64,000 nucleotides of DNA, taken from assembly GCF_007860075.1 (NCBI RefSeq), contig NZ_SJPP01000001.1, positions 3,259,490 through 3,323,489 of the forward strand. Reading direction: 5' to 3'. The number at the start of each line of letters is the position of its first letter. Within the stretch, counting starts at the first letter, position 1. The DNA comes from Symmachiella macrocystis (GTDB lineage: Bacteria; Planctomycetota; Planctomycetia; Planctomycetales; Planctomycetaceae). The position numbers and the translations under genes were made by a program. Of the stretch, positions 52,073 to 61,352 are shown one piece after another. The notes beneath the pieces are model-generated. The model was not told the DNA's origin and did no database searches. It saw only the letters and a list, made by a program, of their open reading frames with translations.

Positions 52073-53512
52073 ATGCTACGAATTCTCGGGAGCCGCACAC
52101 AACTTTGCGATGGCCTGCCCCGTCGCGAGTTGATGCGCGTCGGTGGGCTTTCTCTGTTCGGCGGCATGACGTTGCCTCGCTTATTAGCCGCCGCACGTCC
52201 CTCCCCCGCCGCTCCGATCGGTGGTACTGCGAAGTCGGTGATCTTGCTGAACTTGCTGGGCGGTCCGAGCCAGATGGACATGTTCGACATGAAACCGCTC
52301 GCGCCGGTGGAAGTCCGCGGTGAGTTTCAGCCCATCGACACCTCATTGCCCGGATTACAAATCTGCGAGCATTTGCCCAACACCGCGCGGTACATGCATC
52401 AGGCGACCATCGTGCGGACGGTCACTCACACCTACAACGCACACAATCCGTTGGCTATGATGACCGGATTCACCGGCGGGGCCAACAATCAACTGGCCCC
52501 GGAACCCACCGATCCGCCCGATATCGGCGCCATCTGCCAGTACCTGAATATGGGGCCCCGGGAAATGCCGGGGGCTGTTTGCTTGCCTTGTTTTCCCGGT
52601 TTCGGCGAACGGACCATGTACCCCGGTATCCGCCGTCCGGGACCTTACGGCGGATTTTTAGGACATCGCTACGATCCGCTGTTTGGAGAATGCGATCCGA
52701 AATTTGATCGCGAACCGAGCGTGAATTATTACGATCCAGTCCGCCCGATGGGAGCGCCGACGCTGCCGGCATTGGACGTCTTACCGGAGATGAACGTCGA
52801 TCGACTCGACCGTCGTTTGTCGATGCTGCAAAAACTAGACAGCGCGTTCGCGCAAGCGGAATCGTCGCCGGCGATTGCTCGCATGGATGAAGTCCAACAA
52901 CGCGCGCTGGCCATGCTCTCCACCAGCAAAGTCCGCGATGCCTTTGATCTCGACCGCGAGCCAGACTCCTTGCGCGATCAATATGGTCGAAACATGATGG
53001 GCTCCAGCCTGCTGGTTTCACGGCGATTGGTCGAAGCGGGGGTGCCGTTTATCAGCGTGCACGCCGAGATTTTCGGCCGCTATGGGCATTCGTATGACAT
53101 GCACCAAAACAATTTCGGCATGCTCAAAGAAGAAAACCTGCCGGTACTCGACATGGTCTACCCGGCACTAATCGAAGACCTCGAACAACGTGGCTTGCTG
53201 GATTCGACCCTGGTTGTGGTCATGGGAGAAATGGGACGTTCTCCGCGGGTGAATGCCAAAGCGGGTCGCGACCATTGGCCGCAGTGCGGATTCAGCCTGC
53301 TCACCGGGGGCGGAGTCCGTCGCGGTACGATCTTCGGGACCACTGACAAACAAGCGGCCTATCCGACTAGCCACCCCGTTTCACCGGGAGATATCGTTGC
53401 CACAATCTACCATTTGCTGGGCATCGACCCGCATATGATGGTTCCCGACCGCACGAACCGGCCGATTGCGATCGCCCACGGCGGCAATGTGATCACCGAT
53501 ATTGTAGCGTAA
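52073..53512 (+). CDS. DUF1501 domain protein, Tat signal
   Basis: 479 residues. LPRRELMRVGGLSLFGG is a twin-arginine signal. The fold is of the alkaline-phosphatase/sulfatase superfamily: SVILLNLLGGPSQMDMFDMK at the start and DSTLVVVMGEMGRSPRVN and GRDHWPQC near the end, normal for DUF1501. Such proteins are abundant in planctomycetes and often partner DUF1553 proteins, which are not seen here. Start chosen after GGAGG. Function not established. Confidence 0.9.
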   Translation: MLRILGSRTQLCDGLPRRELMRVGGLSLFGGMTLPRLLAAARPSPAAPIGGTAKSVILLNLLGGPSQMDMFDMKPLAPVEVRGEFQPIDTSLPGLQICEHLPNTARYMHQATIVRTVTHTYNAHNPLAMMTGFTGGANNQLAPEPTDPPDIGAICQYLNMGPREMPGAVCLPCFPGFGERTMYPGIRRPGPYGGFLGHRYDPLFGECDPKFDREPSVNYYDPVRPMGAPTLPALDVLPEMNVDRLDRRLSMLQKLDSAFAQAESSPAIARMDEVQQRALAMLSTSKVRDAFDLDREPDSLRDQYGRNMMGSSLLVSRRLVEAGVPFISVHAEIFGRYGHSYDMHQNNFGMLKEENLPVLDMVYPALIEDLEQRGLLDSTLVVVMGEMGRSPRVNAKAGRDHWPQCGFSLLTGGGVRRGTIFGTTDKQAAYPTSHPVSPGDIVATIYHLLGIDPHMMVPDRTNRPIAIAHGGNVITDIVA

Positions 53513-53712
53513 ATCGGCCATTCCCAGTCATTGCCAAAGCCGTTGTGCGGTGCCGTTTTATGGCGAAAACTCGCTCGCTTGAACCGAACTGGTAAAGCTG
53601 GTAATACAGATGCCTGACCGCCCCATTCTGTCGTGCGCGGTCGTTGCGCTGAAAGCCGTTTGGCTGGATTTTGCGCGAATTTTCTCTTCTTTATGTGACT
53701 AGGCTTCAGACA

Positions 53713-54735
53713 ATGCCCATTGCAACACCGGAACAGTATGGCCGTATGCTCGACGCCGCCCAAGCGGGCGATTATGCGTATCCCGCGATCAACGTCACCT
53801 CGTTGACGACAATCAACGCCGCTTTGAAGGCGTTTGCCGATAACAAGTCGGACGGCATCATTCAGGTCTCCACCGGTGGCGGACAATTTGCCTCGGGTTT
53901 AAGCGTCAACGACGCCGCCAAAGGCGCAATCGTGCTCGCCGAAGCGGCGCATCGCCTGGCTGCGGAATACGACATCTTCGTCGGCCTGCATACCGATCAC
54001 TGTCAACCGGGCAAAGTCGACGGATTCTTGCGTCCGCTCATTGCCGAAACAGCCCGCCGCCGCGAAGCCGGCTTGCCCAACCTGTTCCAATCGCACATGT
54101 TGGACGCTTCGGAATTGCCGCTCAAAGAGAATCTGGAACTTTCACTCGAATTGCTCAAGCTGTGTGCGGGCAACGAGATCATTCTCGAGGTCGAAGCGGG
54201 TGTCGTCGGTGGTGAAGAAGACGGCGTGGATCACTCTGATCAACCGGCCGAAAAGTTGTACACAACGACCGAAGACATGCTGGAAGTCTACGAAACCCTC
54301 AACGGGCACGGACGTTTTCTGTTCGCCGCCACATTTGGCAACGTACACGGCAGCTACAAACCGGGTGCGGTTAAATTGCGTCCGGATATTTTGAAGCTAG
54401 GCCAAGACGCGGTGATTGCTAAGCATGGTAAAGAAGCCGAATTCGATCTCGTGTTCCATGGTGGCTCTGGCACGCCGTTGGAAGAGATCCGCGAAACGTT
54501 GGCCTACGGCGTCGTGAAGATGAACATCGACACCGACACGCAATATGCCTTCACGCGTCCGATCGTCGATCACATCATGACGAACTACGCCGGCGTGCTG
54601 AAAATCGACGGTGAGATCGGCGTCAAAAAGGCTTACGATCCGCGGAGCTACCTGAAAAAAGGGGAAGCTGGCGTCGCCGAACGTCTCGGCCAAGCCTGCG
54701 AAGAACTCCGCTCCACCGGCAAGACCATCGCCTAG
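53713..54735 (+). CDS. Class II fructose-bisphosphate aldolase
   Basis: 340 residues. HTDHC (93-97) supplies a zinc ligand, with EAGVVGGEEDGVDHSD, FGNVHGSYKPGAVKL and VFHGGSGTPLEEI providing the remaining metal and phosphate contacts. It splits fructose 1,6-bisphosphate in glycolysis and works in reverse in gluconeogenesis. The length and sequence match the fbaA (class IIa) type. Start at MPIATPEQYG; 14 open codons upstream lack similarity. Appears monocistronic, closed by a hairpin. Confidence 0.94.
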   Translation: MPIATPEQYGRMLDAAQAGDYAYPAINVTSLTTINAALKAFADNKSDGIIQVSTGGGQFASGLSVNDAAKGAIVLAEAAHRLAAEYDIFVGLHTDHCQPGKVDGFLRPLIAETARRREAGLPNLFQSHMLDASELPLKENLELSLELLKLCAGNEIILEVEAGVVGGEEDGVDHSDQPAEKLYTTTEDMLEVYETLNGHGRFLFAATFGNVHGSYKPGAVKLRPDILKLGQDAVIAKHGKEAEFDLVFHGGSGTPLEEIRETLAYGVVKMNIDTDTQYAFTRPIVDHIMTNYAGVLKIDGEIGVKKAYDPRSYLKKGEAGVAERLGQACEELRSTGKTIA

Positions 54736-54751
54736 TCTCCAATAACGAAAT

Positions 54752-54787
54752 CGCCCCCCGGGATGCTCATGCTAGCGTCCCGGGGCG
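54752..54787 (+). terminator. GC-rich hairpin after the aldolase gene
   Basis: CGCCCCCCGGGA (54752-54763) pairs with TCCCGGGGCG (54778-54787) around a 14-base loop. It is 17 bases past the stop codon. The T-run is poor (GGTTTGC), so termination is likely but not certain. Confidence 0.5.
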
Positions 54788-54879
54788 GCGGTTTGCGCTA
54801 GGAAACAGAATTCGCACCTTTCGGCCATCTCACAACTGGTCATTCAAGTGCCCTGTTGTGCAATGTCGATAAGACCTGC

Positions 54880-55056
54880 ATGCGATATGTCCTAATCACA
54901 CTGCTGTTGCTGAGCTGCCCGGCGTGTACCGCCGCGCGAGCCAAGGCGTTGTTGCCCGACTGGAAGGGGACGACCACCAATGTCGTGGAAGCGCGACAGG
55001 TCTGGCACGAATCGACCGGGCACACGCTCAACGCGCCGACCAGCGCCACATACTAG
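54880..55056 (+). CDS. Possible small lipoprotein
   Basis: 58 residues starting MRYVLITLLLLSCPACTAAR. The N-terminus is a plausible lipoprotein signal with a cysteine after LLLLS, and the remainder is short and polar, ending in TSATY. There is no strong ribosome-binding site and no family I recognise. It ends seven bases before the convergent oxidoreductase gene. Weak call. Confidence 0.35.
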   Translation: MRYVLITLLLLSCPACTAARAKALLPDWKGTTTNVVEARQVWHESTGHTLNAPTSATY

Positions 55057-55063
55057 TCGGCTG

Positions 55064-56170
55064 TCAGTCCAACATCGTCAGCGCGTGTTCGCGGTTCTTC
55101 AGCGGGAACTCGACCGGGCCTTTTTGGCGGTGCGATTCAAAGACCGCATGAATCATCTCCGTCGCGCCGGCGGCATTGTAGATGTTGCCCAGCGGCAGAC
55201 GGTCTTCTTCGATCGCTACGATCAAATCCTTAACGGCTGCGACGTTGCCCGAATGCAAGTTGCCGCCGTCGAGACTTTCCGGTTTGCCCGGTCCATTGGA
55301 AGTGATCGGCACCCACTGCGCGCCGGTACGTCCCGGCGACCAAGACGAGTCGGGCAAATAATAGCCCGGCACCAGATATCCGGTGAATAGCTCCGCGATC
55401 CCTTTGGAGCCAAATATCTGCAGCCCAAACCGTCGCGGATTGCCCGCCTGATTGCGATACGACGAGAAATAGCCGTTCACATTTTTATCAAAAACGTACG
55501 TCGCCGACAGGCCATCACCGGCCAACGGGCCGAGTCCTTCGCCGCCGGGGTGGACGTCCGCTTTGGTCAACGGTTGTCCCTTGTTCGTCATCCGCGCATT
55601 GCAAGAACGGGCATCACCGGCCAGTGCGCGCATCAAGTCCAGCACGTGCGTCCCTAACACCCATAGGTCCTCCGCTCCACCGCGGCGATCCTCCTTACCC
55701 CGCGCACGAATTTCCAGCAGCGTACCGAGTTTGTCTTCGGCAATCATTTTTTGAATGGCTGTTAGCACAGGCGAGTATCGACTTTGGTGAGCGATCGCCA
55801 GTTTCACGTGGGTTGCCTCAACGGCTTTCATCATTTCATCCGCTTCGGCCATCGTACGACAAAATGGTTTTTCCATATACATATGGGCGCCGACCTCGGT
55901 ACAGGCGAGCACCATTTCGTGATGCCGGTCGATCCACCGCGGTCCTATGGCGACAATATCCGGCTGCTCCTGTTTGAGCATCTGTGCGTAATTGTCATAT
56001 CCCTTAGCCGCCCCGGTCTTTTTTAAAGCAGCGGCCAGTCCCTCGGCGTTGTCATCCGCGACGGCAACGACTTCGGTTTGGGGAATCTCATGCCACACCG
56101 TATCCAGCCCATGCCCATAATTGCCCCGCCCGGTACTGCCAATGATCGCCACGCGGTATTGATCGGCCAT
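55064..56170 (-). CDS. Gfo/Idh/MocA family oxidoreductase
   Basis: 368 residues. The Rossmann NAD-binding loop is VAIIGSTGRGNYGHG, EKPFCRT is the family's lysine-containing motif, and the C-terminal half is the substrate-binding beta-sheet domain. Enzymes of this family oxidise or reduce sugars and sugar acids. There is no Tat signal, unlike many planctomycete homologues. Start at MADQYRVAII after GGGAA; the open frame 77 codons upstream looks non-coding. Confidence 0.92.
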   Translation of the reverse strand: MADQYRVAIIGSTGRGNYGHGLDTVWHEIPQTEVVAVADDNAEGLAAALKKTGAAKGYDNYAQMLKQEQPDIVAIGPRWIDRHHEMVLACTEVGAHMYMEKPFCRTMAEADEMMKAVEATHVKLAIAHQSRYSPVLTAIQKMIAEDKLGTLLEIRARGKEDRRGGAEDLWVLGTHVLDLMRALAGDARSCNARMTNKGQPLTKADVHPGGEGLGPLAGDGLSATYVFDKNVNGYFSSYRNQAGNPRRFGLQIFGSKGIAELFTGYLVPGYYLPDSSWSPGRTGAQWVPITSNGPGKPESLDGGNLHSGNVAAVKDLIVAIEEDRLPLGNIYNAAGATEMIHAVFESHRQKGPVEFPLKNREHALTMLD

Positions 56171-56358
56171 GAATTTCAGTTCCCTGTTTTTGCATTGATT
56201 CGTAGTGCAGCATTGTCGGGCAGACCCCGTCTGCCGTGCATCATTCGTGTGATACCACCATTGTGCGTTGAACGAATCTGATTTCGCAAGCACAATCCCC
56301 GTTTTGCCTCGACGACCGGCCGCGGATATGATTGATGGGTGAACTCCCGGAGATGTGT

Positions 56359-56913
56359 ATGCAGAAGTCAACCGACGCAGAATTGGATGCTTACGTTGCA
56401 CGCCTAGACCGCAGGCGGTGGTGGTTAATTATTTTAGCGGTGTTGGCCGTACTTGGCATTTTGTTCGGCCTTCTTTCCGCGGCCGGTATTTTTACCCGAG
56501 TCCATTGGATTGGTTCCCACGAACTTGACGTGCACGTCCTTGTGCTCGATGCAAGGACGCAAATGCCCATACCGAAGGCCATGGTCACTCTTTTCGATGG
56601 GCCATCACATCCATTGGAAATACGCCCAGAAAACCTGAGTAAAATACATTTTGGTCCCGATGCAGATCATGCGAATCCTCTACAGGGGGAGACGGACCAG
56701 CAGGGGCGCGTCGTGCTGACGCGGCGATTCATGGCCCACGGCACATACAGCCGGTACTCCGAAGTCGGATCCGTGCTCACGTCAAAAGTCTGGGCCGAAG
56801 TTTCCGCACCCGGCTACGGAACCGTGATCATCCCGGTCGGTGGACAAGACGGAAAGCCGCGCGAAATTCAGAACAAAGGCCCTGTTTATTTGACGGTAAT
56901 GCTCTCTCGGTAG
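56359..56913 (+). CDS. Membrane-anchored protein with Ig-like domain
   Basis: 184 residues. An Arg-rich start (RLDRRRWW) is followed by one membrane segment (about 23-45), then a beta-rich domain: VHVLVLDARTQMPIPKAMVT, ETDQQGRVVLTRRF and VSAPGYGTVIIPV. This layout resembles carboxypeptidase-regulatory-like domains, which are often adhesion or surface modules. GGAG lies six bases before the ATG. No partner is apparent. Confidence 0.65.
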   Translation: MQKSTDAELDAYVARLDRRRWWLIILAVLAVLGILFGLLSAAGIFTRVHWIGSHELDVHVLVLDARTQMPIPKAMVTLFDGPSHPLEIRPENLSKIHFGPDADHANPLQGETDQQGRVVLTRRFMAHGTYSRYSEVGSVLTSKVWAEVSAPGYGTVIIPVGGQDGKPREIQNKGPVYLTVMLSR

Positions 56914-57091
56914 TACCGAACGGTGCTCATCTCATCGTTTCTCGAGACCGGCCGATTTAGAACTCGGGTGGTTTGCTGCGGCGCGTATGTTACATTAAGA
57001 ATCCGCTGCAAAACACGAAAGAAGGTTAGTGGTTTGCGTACCGATCCCTGTCCGCCCACTCCTCGAACGTCTCCTAGCACGGTGGCTGACT

Positions 57092-58246
57092 ATGCACTCG
57101 ATGTCGCAACCTTCTCGAATTCTACTGTTCACATGCGTGGCCGTTCTCTGCATTTTTCCGGCAGCAACGGCCGTTGCGCAGGAGCGGTCAATTGCCGCGA
57201 CGAATACCACACCCAATCTCAATGTGCTTTCCGCGGGGCAGTGGCAACAAATCGACACGGCTGTTGATCGCGGTCTGGAATTTATTGCCCGGAATCAACA
57301 AGCGGACGGTTCGTTCATGACTCTCAGGTCAGGGCAACCCGGCGTTTCCAGTTTGTGCATCATGGCGTTTCTCTCGCGCGGGCATGTTCCCGGCATGGGG
57401 CCCTATGGCGATCAGTTGGAACGCGCGATTGAATTTGTCCTTTCCACACAACATGCTTCCGGCGTTCTCTCGATCGAGCCTCGTGGCAGCGGAAGCAGGG
57501 GGCGGCCGAATTACAATCATGCCATCGCCGGGCTGATGCTAGGCGAGGTCTATGGCATGACCACCGGAGATCTCAGCAACCGCATCCGAGAATCAATTCC
57601 CCGCGCGCTTAAGTTTTCCCGCATGCGACAAACCCGCCGCAAACGCAATCCCCGCGATCACGGCGGTTGGCGATACATTGCTCCCTACGGCCCCAACGAT
57701 TCTGACCTGACCGCCACGAGTTGGCAATTGATGTTTTACCGCTCCGCCAAGAACGCCGAATTCGACGTGCCGGCCGAATTCATCGATGATGCAATGGGGT
57801 ACGTTCGCCGCTGTTATGTCCCGCAGAAGGGGGAATTCGTCTATGGACTAGCGCATGACGAAGAACACTACGCCAGTGGCGGCACTGTGGGCGGAGGCAT
57901 TGTGGCCCTCTCTATGGGCGGTGAACACCATACCGAAATGGCGCAGGCCGGCGGACGCTGGATCTTGCAACACCCCTTCACGCACTACAATCGCCGTCAA
58001 CAAAGCGACGACCGTTACCACTACAGCGCCTACTATTGCAGCCAAGCCATGTTTCAGCTCGGCGGAAAATACTGGGAGCGGTTTTACCCCGACTTGCAAA
58101 AAGTGCTGCTCACCAATCAACGGGCCGACGGTTCCTGGGACCGCGAAGCGATGCACGACGGCCAATTCGGCAACGTCTACACGACAGCCCTCACCATCCT
58201 GGCCCTCACACCCCCGTATCAGCTACTCCCGATTTATCAGCGCTGA
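57092..58246 (+). CDS. Prenyltransferase/squalene-cyclase-fold repeat protein, exported
   Basis: 384 residues with a signal peptide (ILLFTCVAVLCIFPAATAVA). It is an alpha/alpha toroid with repeated NQQADGSF and NQRADGSWD motifs, the QxxDGSW-like signature shared by squalene cyclases, prenyltransferases and complement-like proteins. The acidic catalytic DxDD of hopene cyclase is not seen, so a cyclase role is unlikely. Exported proteins of this fold are frequent in planctomycetes. Start at MHSMSQ; an ATG three codons later is equally possible. Confidence 0.78.
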   Translation: MHSMSQPSRILLFTCVAVLCIFPAATAVAQERSIAATNTTPNLNVLSAGQWQQIDTAVDRGLEFIARNQQADGSFMTLRSGQPGVSSLCIMAFLSRGHVPGMGPYGDQLERAIEFVLSTQHASGVLSIEPRGSGSRGRPNYNHAIAGLMLGEVYGMTTGDLSNRIRESIPRALKFSRMRQTRRKRNPRDHGGWRYIAPYGPNDSDLTATSWQLMFYRSAKNAEFDVPAEFIDDAMGYVRRCYVPQKGEFVYGLAHDEEHYASGGTVGGGIVALSMGGEHHTEMAQAGGRWILQHPFTHYNRRQQSDDRYHYSAYYCSQAMFQLGGKYWERFYPDLQKVLLTNQRADGSWDREAMHDGQFGNVYTTALTILALTPPYQLLPIYQR

Positions 58247-58414
58247 TGGTCTCTCCTGGGGCGCAGGGGCAAACAAACAAAACCGCCGCCTCGGAAATAG
58301 AGCAAGCCTTTCGCCGAGTGCCCTGCAGGACGCGTCGAAAGGCTCGTTTTCTAACATTGTCGGGACGACGTTGCGGAGCGACCTGGCTTTAGATAACGGT
58401 GCTCAACGTGGCTT

Positions 58415-59425
58415 TCATTTGACTGGTTGCGGCGCTGGCGGGGTCCAATTGCCCTCGATGATTTGCCAGCCGGGCAAGTAGCAACGAACGATGTAGTTCC
58501 ACCCGTCATTGATTGGCAAGTAGTTCGTCGCCTTTGGGTCGCCGCCAAAGTGAATCGTGACCGTTCCGTCACTGTTGCGTTTGGCGGTGATGCTGTTGAA
58601 CGAGTAGGCGTTGAGTTTGTTAGGAGTAAAGAAACCGTCCTTGTTTTAGAGCGTGACGGACCAAAAGGCCTCAACGGGCACGTCCTTGGGCATCGTCAGC
58701 GTGTAGGCGGTCTTGCCGTCGTTCTTCTCCGGCACGACGTTGAAGTACATCGCTCCGCGCTGCGGGTTGCCACCCCAGCCGTACGCGGCACCGATTAGGT
58801 GCTGCGTCGGGTCGACTTCACCTCGGGGACCGAAGGCCTTCGGCACGCCATCGAGCTTCGACACCAGACCATTAAGCGCCTTGCGGGTCGCCACGAGTGA
58901 CGTCTCGTCCCAATCCGGCAATTCCAGCTTGCCCGGCGACGCCTGCTTGATCTGGATCGCGTCTTGCATTGCGTGGGCCTTCTTCATGTCCTCCCGGCTG
59001 TTCGGATCGCAAAACGTGCGGAACAAAACCATCACATACCGCGTGCCGACAGTGTCGATCGTCAGCTTCACCTCGCCCGCGCCGTTCTTGAGCACCGGGT
59101 TGTATTCGTCCTGATCGATCACTAACAGCGACTGGAACCGGTCCGTTGATTCCGGTTTGATGACCGTCACCGGGCTGGTCAGGTCATAAACGCCGAACGA
59201 GTACAGCGTGTCCCGGTTGCCACGGATCGTCGTCTGGTTCTCGACCGAGTACACCTCGCGAAAGTTCATGAACTTGCCCACGCCCCCGGCCTTGTCAGCA
59301 TAGCCCTTAAACTGCATGTCGCTCTCAGCACGAACATAGTTCAGGACATTGACTGGTTCGCCGGCATACGCCGCAGTCGACGTGAGGCAGAAAAACAATG
59401 CGAAGGTGATTCGTGCAGAGATCAT
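58415..59425 (-). pseudogene. DUF1254/DUF1214 protein interrupted by one TAA
   Basis: A signal peptide and a DUF1254-like N-terminal domain are read from ATG 59425 after AGGAG. At 58646-58648 a TAA interrupts the DUF1214 domain: upstream reads EAFWSVTL and directly downstream, in the same frame, [18 protein letters not shown] continues to VKATNYLP-like sequence and a TGA at 58415-58417. DUF1214 proteins normally read WSVTLYN, so a tyrosine codon (TAC or TAT) became TAA. Intact length would be 336 residues. No other damage is visible, so the event is recent or a sequencing error. Confidence 0.85.
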
Positions 59426-59443
59426 CGGAAACTCCTACAAGTA

Positions 59444-59529
59444 GTTTCAAAACTCTCTGACGCGTCTCACTGACACTGATCTGAACGTTTCGAGAACAAG
59501 CGCAACCGGGTTTTGAAACTGGTTCTAGA
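59444..59529. repeat. Palindromic element copy 2 (GTTTCAAAAC arms)
   Basis: Perfect inverted arms GTTTCAAAAC (59444-59453) and GTTTTGAAAC (59510-59519) flank 56 bases, followed by TGGTTCTAG. Same length and ends as copy 1 at 2607-2691. It ends 18 bases upstream of the broken DUF1254/DUF1214 gene, just before that gene's AGGAG site. Confidence 0.8.
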
Positions 59530-59742
59530 CAAACAGTTTCAAGGTGGCGAAAGCCGCGTCGGTGGTCCACAAAAGCGTCCCCATCTACGCCTTGCTTGAC
59601 GCGACGGTGAGCATGTCGCGGCCAAGTTATATTGTTTGCGACGCACAAGAACAATTAATTGTTGGCGGCAGATATAAGTAGTAATTGGACGGCCAAACCG
59701 ATGAGAGCAGCGTTCAAACAAATGGCCGGATTGAAAGAATAG

Positions 59743-59786
59743 TCGGGACGACAGGATTCGAACCTGCGACCCCCGGCTCCCAAAGC
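59743..59786 (-). other. Attachment-site remnant: 3' half of tRNA-Pro(UGG)
   Basis: Read on the minus strand this is GCTTTGGGAGCCGG, a variable loop, GCAGG-TTCGAAT-CCTGT and the acceptor strand CGTCCCG plus A. That is the anticodon loop (TGG), the 3' anticodon stem, T arm and 3' acceptor of a tRNA-Pro. The 5' half is missing: upstream sequence no longer pairs. This is the typical duplicated core of an element integrated into a tRNA gene by a tyrosine recombinase. Confidence 0.85.
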
Positions 59787-60091
59787 AACTATCTTAGACG
59801 CGAATAGCCTGAAATTCCTCGGTGTTTATAGGCATTCTAGCCACCAAAACGCCTTTTGCAAACACTATCACTGAAGTGCATTGTTTCCCATGTTTTCGCG
59901 GTACTTTAAGAATCGGCCGGTGGCGAATCCGGTAGACTACCGGTAGTCCTGCCTCGCGCGTGCGTGCGAGGGAGAAGAAAGAATTCGGAATCCTCTCTCG
60001 CCCCAGAAGGACATCCCCCAGGCCGCGTTTGCCCCGTCGTCTCACCGTTTGGGGGATATGGCGATACACAGCGGTTGGCATCTGCGTCGCA
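59787..60091. other. Element end without genes, with palindrome
   Basis: Just inside the attachment site, about 300 bases hold no believable gene. GACTACCGGTAGTC at 59935-59948 is a perfect 14-base palindrome overlapping a second inverted repeat, CCGGTAG/CTACCGG (59929-59943). These could be binding sites for the recombinase, an excisionase or a repressor. Confidence 0.5.
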
Positions 60092-61352
60092 TCATGCCAC
60101 CTTCAACGACATCGGGTATCCAATCTGATCGAATGCCGCTTCAAATGCGCCGACCACCACCGGGATTCCGCTGGCCGTGGTAAATATCGCGCCATGCAAC
60201 GTCAGCACGAATACTTCGGGATGCCGGGCAATCAGGTCGGCCGCGACGGTCTCAATGACGAGCTTCGACTCTTCCTGCTGTAGCCGACGAATCAGGTTTT
60301 CGTGCTCCCAACCGTCCCGGTTTATTTCGCGAATAAATTGGTATACCGAAGGGAACAACCGTCGGAATGCATCCTCGACATCGGACGGATATTCAGCCCC
60401 GTGTCGATTGGCCTTCCGCTTCGCTACGACATCGGCCAGAAACCGCTTCTTCAGGTCGTTGCGGGTGAAATTGGGACATGCCCCAATTCTCAGTTCGGTC
60501 AGCAGAAAATCGTAGAATTCACCCGTCTGGACCAGCTCGCAGTATCGATCAACATCCCCGCCGTGGGACGATGGAGCCCGCTTGTCCTGCTTCTGTTGCC
60601 TGTTCCTTCCTGCGCCCTGATTGGGCTTTGTCCTCTGTCTTGGACCTTAACTCTCTCCCGATGAGTGCTGGTTGACAACAGCGAATATCGACGTGCTGTA
60701 GCGGTTCTGACCGGAGGCGAAGCGCCGGCCGAATCTCCAGTTTCATGGAAGTGATGTTGTTGCTCAGTCGTCCGAATCGACCGACGTTGACATGAAAATC
60801 CCGATCTTCGATATCGCGGACCAGCACGCCTTGGCTATCCCACGGATTCGACCGTTGGGGCAAAGACGCGATGATGTCACGGACCTGATTCCCGTCGATC
60901 GTCAAAAGTTGCTGATGCCGCTCCAGGGCGAAGTGCTCGGGCTTCATTCTTGATTGCCGCTCGTGTTCTGCTTCCTCGTGAAACGATCGCAGTCGATCAA
61001 TCAACCGGAAATCTTCCGCCGCGATGCGGACGTGCTTGTCGTCGCGGAATCTCTCTGCCAACCGATACCCGAACGACTGCTTCCCTACCTGATAAGGAAC
61101 TCGCTCAACAGCTCCACGTTCCAGCAATGCATCCACCACATGGTTGTAGCGGTGCTTGTGCATGATGTTCCGTAAGTACTTGGCCATTAGGCGGACGTTC
61201 CCAAATTGATCAACTTGACCGCGAGCTGTCTTGGTGAGAATCAGCGACATGAAATAGCGAGCGTCATCAGCCTGGTGAATCAAATTCGGTGTCCGCAGGA
61301 ATTCACGCGGGTGAAACGATTCAGGCAAGCAGAATTGGAAAAGTCCGTTCAT
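60092..61352 (-). pseudogene. Family-A-polymerase-like protein, frameshifted
   Basis: Two frames complete one protein of about 419 residues. The first (61352-60549) has a winged-helix-like N-terminus, then RFGRLSNNITSMKLEIRPAL and motif A-like VDIRCCQPALIG. The second, open from 60646 to 60092, has GEFYDFL, motif B-like LKKRFLADVVAKRKAN, QQEESKLVIETVAADL and motif C-like LTLHGAIFTT. The switch falls within 60552-60646, probably at a run of four G near 60556-60559. Motif C in relatives reads HD; here it is HG (60191-60196), so the catalytic aspartate is gone. The ATG overlaps the stop of the previous gene (ATGA). Most likely a decaying gene. Confidence 0.7.

Noticed and set aside
60549-60646. 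Programmed ribosomal frameshift in the polymerase-like gene
   Set aside because: No slippery heptamer or strong following stem at the crossover; the motif C aspartate is also lost, so mutation is the simpler explanation.
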